From NCBI GenBank assembly GCA_020445785.1, contig JAGRFZ010000042.1, positions 8,517-43,613 of the forward strand: DNA of 35,097 nt, in the 5' to 3' direction. Numbering within the stretch: the first letter of the stretch is position 1; each line of letters starts with the position of its first letter. The stretch is from Rhodocyclaceae bacterium. Lineage in GTDB: Bacteria; Pseudomonadota; Gammaproteobacteria; Burkholderiales; Rhodocyclaceae. Below are positions 33,258 through 35,097 of the stretch, one piece after another. The notes under the pieces were generated by a model. It was not told the DNA's origin. It did no database searches and was given only the letters and a program-made list of their open reading frames with translations. The position numbers and the translations under genes are program-made.

Positions 33258-33986
33258 ATGGCCCAAGAGTCCCCGACCTTCAGCCCACTATACCGCCAGA
33301 TCAAGAGCCTGATTCTACAGGCCCTCGAGGCGGGCGAATGGCGCCCGGGGCAGGCCATTCCCAGCGAACAGGAACTGGCGGTACGCTTCAGCGTCAGCCA
33401 GGGGACGGTGCGCAAGGCGATCGACGAGATGGCCGCCGAGAACCTGCTGGTGCGCAAGCAGGGCAAGGGCACCTTCGTCGCTTCCCATAGCGATCCGCGC
33501 GCGATGTTCCGCTTCCTCCGGCTGGTGCCCGACGACGACTCGATTCCTCATCGCGAAAGTATCCCCCTGGAATGCTGGCGTGCCAAGGCCGGTCACGAGG
33601 CTTCGAGGATACTCGCAATCGAGCCGGGTGCGCCGATCATGATCGTGAGGCGCATGCTGAAGTTCGCGACCACGCCGGTGGTGGTGGACGAGATCTACCT
33701 GCCCGGCGAGATATTCCAGGGTCTGACCCTGGAAGTGTTGCAGAGCTGGCGCAGTTCGCTGTACAGCCTGTTCGAGTCGCGCTTCGGGCTGCGCATGATC
33801 CGGGCCGATGAAAAGATCCGTGCGGTGGCTGCCGACAAGGCGACCGCCGACATCCTCCAGGTCGAGGACGGTACCCCGCTGCTGTCGGTGGAACGTGTCA
33901 CCTACACCTATGGCGACCGGCCGGTGGAATGGCGGCGCGGGCTTTACCTGACCGAGGCTCACTACTATCACAACGAATTGAATTGA
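33258..33986 (+). CDS. GntR-family transcriptional regulator, HutC subfamily (UTRA domain)
   Basis: This is a 242-residue regulator. Residues ~8-75 are the winged helix (PLYRQIKSLILQALEAGEW, then IPSEQELAVRFSVSQGTVRKAIDEMA and LLVRKQGKGTFVA), the standard GntR DNA-binding unit. Residues ~95-235 are a UTRA ligand-binding domain (FLRLVPDDDSIPHRESIPLEC to the final YGDRPVEWRRGLYLTEAHYY). The effector is unknown; the position between mdh and sdhCDA suggests a TCA-cycle metabolite. ATG 33258 (MAQESPTFS) is preferred over ATG 33249; a TTG at 33231 is also in frame. sdhC starts 91 bases later. Confidence 0.88.
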   Translation: MAQESPTFSPLYRQIKSLILQALEAGEWRPGQAIPSEQELAVRFSVSQGTVRKAIDEMAAENLLVRKQGKGTFVASHSDPRAMFRFLRLVPDDDSIPHRESIPLECWRAKAGHEASRILAIEPGAPIMIVRRMLKFATTPVVVDEIYLPGEIFQGLTLEVLQSWRSSLYSLFESRFGLRMIRADEKIRAVAADKATADILQVEDGTPLLSVERVTYTYGDRPVEWRRGLYLTEAHYYHNELN

Positions 33987-34007
33987 TCGCCCGATACGGG
34001 TTTACCA

Positions 34008-34020
34008 GAAGTTATACTTC
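34008..34020 (+). promoter_or_regulatory. Possible sdh promoter -10 with small inverted repeat
   Basis: The gap between gntR and sdhC contains TATACT (34013-34018), a good -10, inside GAAGT-TAT-ACTTC (34008-34020), a 5-bp inverted repeat. No convincing -35 is seen. sdh may have its own promoter or be read from gntR. Confidence 0.35.
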
Positions 34021-34077
34021 GATCTTTTGTGGGAGTGCGGCGTCCCGACCGGGTCCGCCGATTTAGAGGGGAATCAA

Positions 34078-34467
34078 ATGTCAGACGTGAGTGTGAGAAA
34101 ACAGCGTCCGAAGTTCCTGACGCTGAACGAGATCCGGCTGCCACTGCCGGGGATCGTTTCGATTCTGCACAGGATCAGCGGCGCCGGCCTGTTCCTGATG
34201 CTGCCCTTCCTGTTGATGCTGTTCGGTAAGAGCCTCGGCTCGCAGGAATCGTTCGCGGCCTATAAGGAGATCGTTTCGAATCCCCTGGCCAAGATTCTGC
34301 TGTTCGGCTTGCTGTGGGCCTATCTGCACCATTTCTGTGCGGGTATTCGCTTCCTGCTGCTCGACATGCACAAGGGGCTGGAACTCGAGGCGGCCCGCAA
34401 GTCGTCCCGCATCGTCCTCATCGTCAGCCTCGTGCTGACCCTGGTCGTGGGAGTGAAACTATGGTAA
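34078..34467 (+). CDS. sdhC: Succinate dehydrogenase cytochrome b556 subunit
   Basis: This membrane-anchor subunit of complex II has 129 residues and three membrane helices. The family signature is RPKFLTLNEIRLPLPGIVSILHRISGAGLFLMLPF, with a ubiquinone-site Ser/Arg pair (HRISG), and the heme-ligand helix LLWAYLHHFCAGIRFLLLD. ATG 34078 was chosen because MSDVSVRKQRP fits the family start and AGAGGGGAAT precedes it. Its stop overlaps sdhD by 7 bases. Confidence 0.95.
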   Translation: MSDVSVRKQRPKFLTLNEIRLPLPGIVSILHRISGAGLFLMLPFLLMLFGKSLGSQESFAAYKEIVSNPLAKILLFGLLWAYLHHFCAGIRFLLLDMHKGLELEAARKSSRIVLIVSLVLTLVVGVKLW

Positions 34468-34808
34468 GGCGAATCGTCGTCGGCGCACACTATGGCTTCC
34501 GCGACTGGCTGGGTCAGCGGGTCACGGCCGTCGTGATGGCGCTCTACACCTTGTTCTTCGCGCTCAATGCGCTGATGCTTCCGGAAATGAGCTATGACGC
34601 CTGGCGCGGCATGTTCAGCGGCGGCTTCATGCGTTTCTTCACCTTCCTCTTCTTCCTGGCGCTGTTCTACCACGCCTGGGTTGGCGTGCGTGACATCTAC
34701 ATGGATTACATCAAGCCGGTCGGGATTCGTCTCGCCCTGCATGTGATCACCCTGTTCCTGCTCATCGGCTATGCCGGCTGGGCCGCCCAGATCCTGTGGA
34801 GGTTGTAA
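34461..34808 (+). CDS. sdhD: Succinate dehydrogenase membrane anchor subunit
   Basis: This is the second membrane anchor of complex II, 115 residues with three helices. It begins MVRRIVVGAHYGFRDWLGQR, the normal SdhD start, and contains the heme-ligand His in ALFYHAWVGVRDIYMDYIKP, matching the E. coli HAW(I/V)G pattern. It overlaps sdhC, and its stop touches the sdhA start. Confidence 0.95.
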   Translation: MVRRIVVGAHYGFRDWLGQRVTAVVMALYTLFFALNALMLPEMSYDAWRGMFSGGFMRFFTFLFFLALFYHAWVGVRDIYMDYIKPVGIRLALHVITLFLLIGYAGWAAQILWRL

Positions 34809-35097
34809 GTGAAAGTCGCCAAGCGTACCTTTGACGCCGTCATCGTCGGCGCCGGCGGTGCCGGTCTGCGGGCCGCACTGCAACTGTCCGAGGCGGGGCT
34901 CAAGACCGCCGTCCTGACCAAGGTCTTCCCGACCCGATCCCATACCGTCGCCGCCCAGGGCGGCGTTGCCGCGTCCCTCGGCAATTCCACCGAGGACAAC
35001 TGGCACTGGCACATGTACGACACCGTCAAAGGGTCGGACTGGCTGGGCGACCGGGATGCGATCGAGTTCATGTGTCGCAAGGCCAACGAGGTGGTGG
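34809..35097 (+). CDS. sdhA: Succinate dehydrogenase flavoprotein subunit (partial, cut by window end)
   Basis: The frame starts at GTG 34809 directly after the sdhD stop and is open to the window end, giving 96 codons. It has the FAD-binding Rossmann motif [18 protein letters not shown] and the covalent flavin site [16 protein letters not shown] with its histidine, plus [19 protein letters not shown]. This is clearly the N-terminus of the succinate dehydrogenase flavoprotein. Confidence 0.95.
   Translation, partial: MKVAKRTFDAVIVGAGGAGLRAALQLSEAGLKTAVLTKVFPTRSHTVAAQGGVAASLGNSTEDNWHWHMYDTVKGSDWLGDRDAIEFMCRKANEVV

Overview
The window is a gene-dense, GC-rich piece of a proteobacterial chromosome. 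Gene content and order suggest a betaproteobacterium, probably of the Rhodocyclales (Azoarcus/Thauera type). The pointers are the mdh / CoA-ester-lyase-like / HutC-type gntR / sdhCDA arrangement, the alaA-hom-thrC cluster, and a pilV-pilW-pilX-pilY1-pilY2-pilE minor pilin operon. This placement is inference from synteny and protein style, not from a marker gene. I saw no rRNA, tRNA, CRISPR array, insertion sequence or prophage.

Layout. 1-1942 (minus): Mth938-domain protein, Bcp-type peroxiredoxin and a truncated PhoH-family ATPase. 2060-7218 (plus): alaA, a GNAT acetyltransferase, hom, thrC and a SAM methyltransferase, tightly packed or overlapping. 7308-8337 (minus): nadC and a 45-residue membrane protein. 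8483-12965 (plus): an Ada/AlkA fusion, an Ogt-type methyltransferase, an EamA transporter, a DUF2789 protein and fumC, ending in a strong hairpin. 13010-17300 (minus): a Cys-rich DUF2946-like exported protein, two strong RNA hairpins, a TonB-dependent receptor, a BNR/Asp-box protein with CECC and CPHHGP motifs, and a TlpA-like thioredoxin. 17384-21687 (minus): an RND pump with its membrane-fusion protein. 21765-23013: dodecin (minus), then a cupin and a YitT-like membrane protein (plus). 23092-23707: ibpA with a sigma-32-like promoter, a ROSE-like RNA thermometer and a strong terminator. 23860-30944: minor pilins and PilY1. 30969-33036 (minus): a CitE-like lyase and mdh. 33258-35097 (plus): a GntR regulator and sdhC, sdhD and the start of sdhA.

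The most interesting regions are four. (1) The DUF2946-like/TonB/BNR/TlpA operon looks like a metal (probably copper) uptake system with a leader-peptide and hairpin control stage; its BNR component has a Cys/His signature I cannot link to a described function. (2) The ibpA leader folds into a hairpin with the single bulged G typical of ROSE thermometers. (3) The mdh/gntR divergent region carries two perfect inverted repeats placed on face-to-face promoters, suggesting that the GntR protein coordinates mdh, itself and perhaps sdh. (4) The mdh terminator hairpin lies against, and possibly overlaps, the start of the downstream lyase gene.

Start sites were chosen by ribosome-binding sites, overlaps and remembered family alignments. 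No database search was possible.
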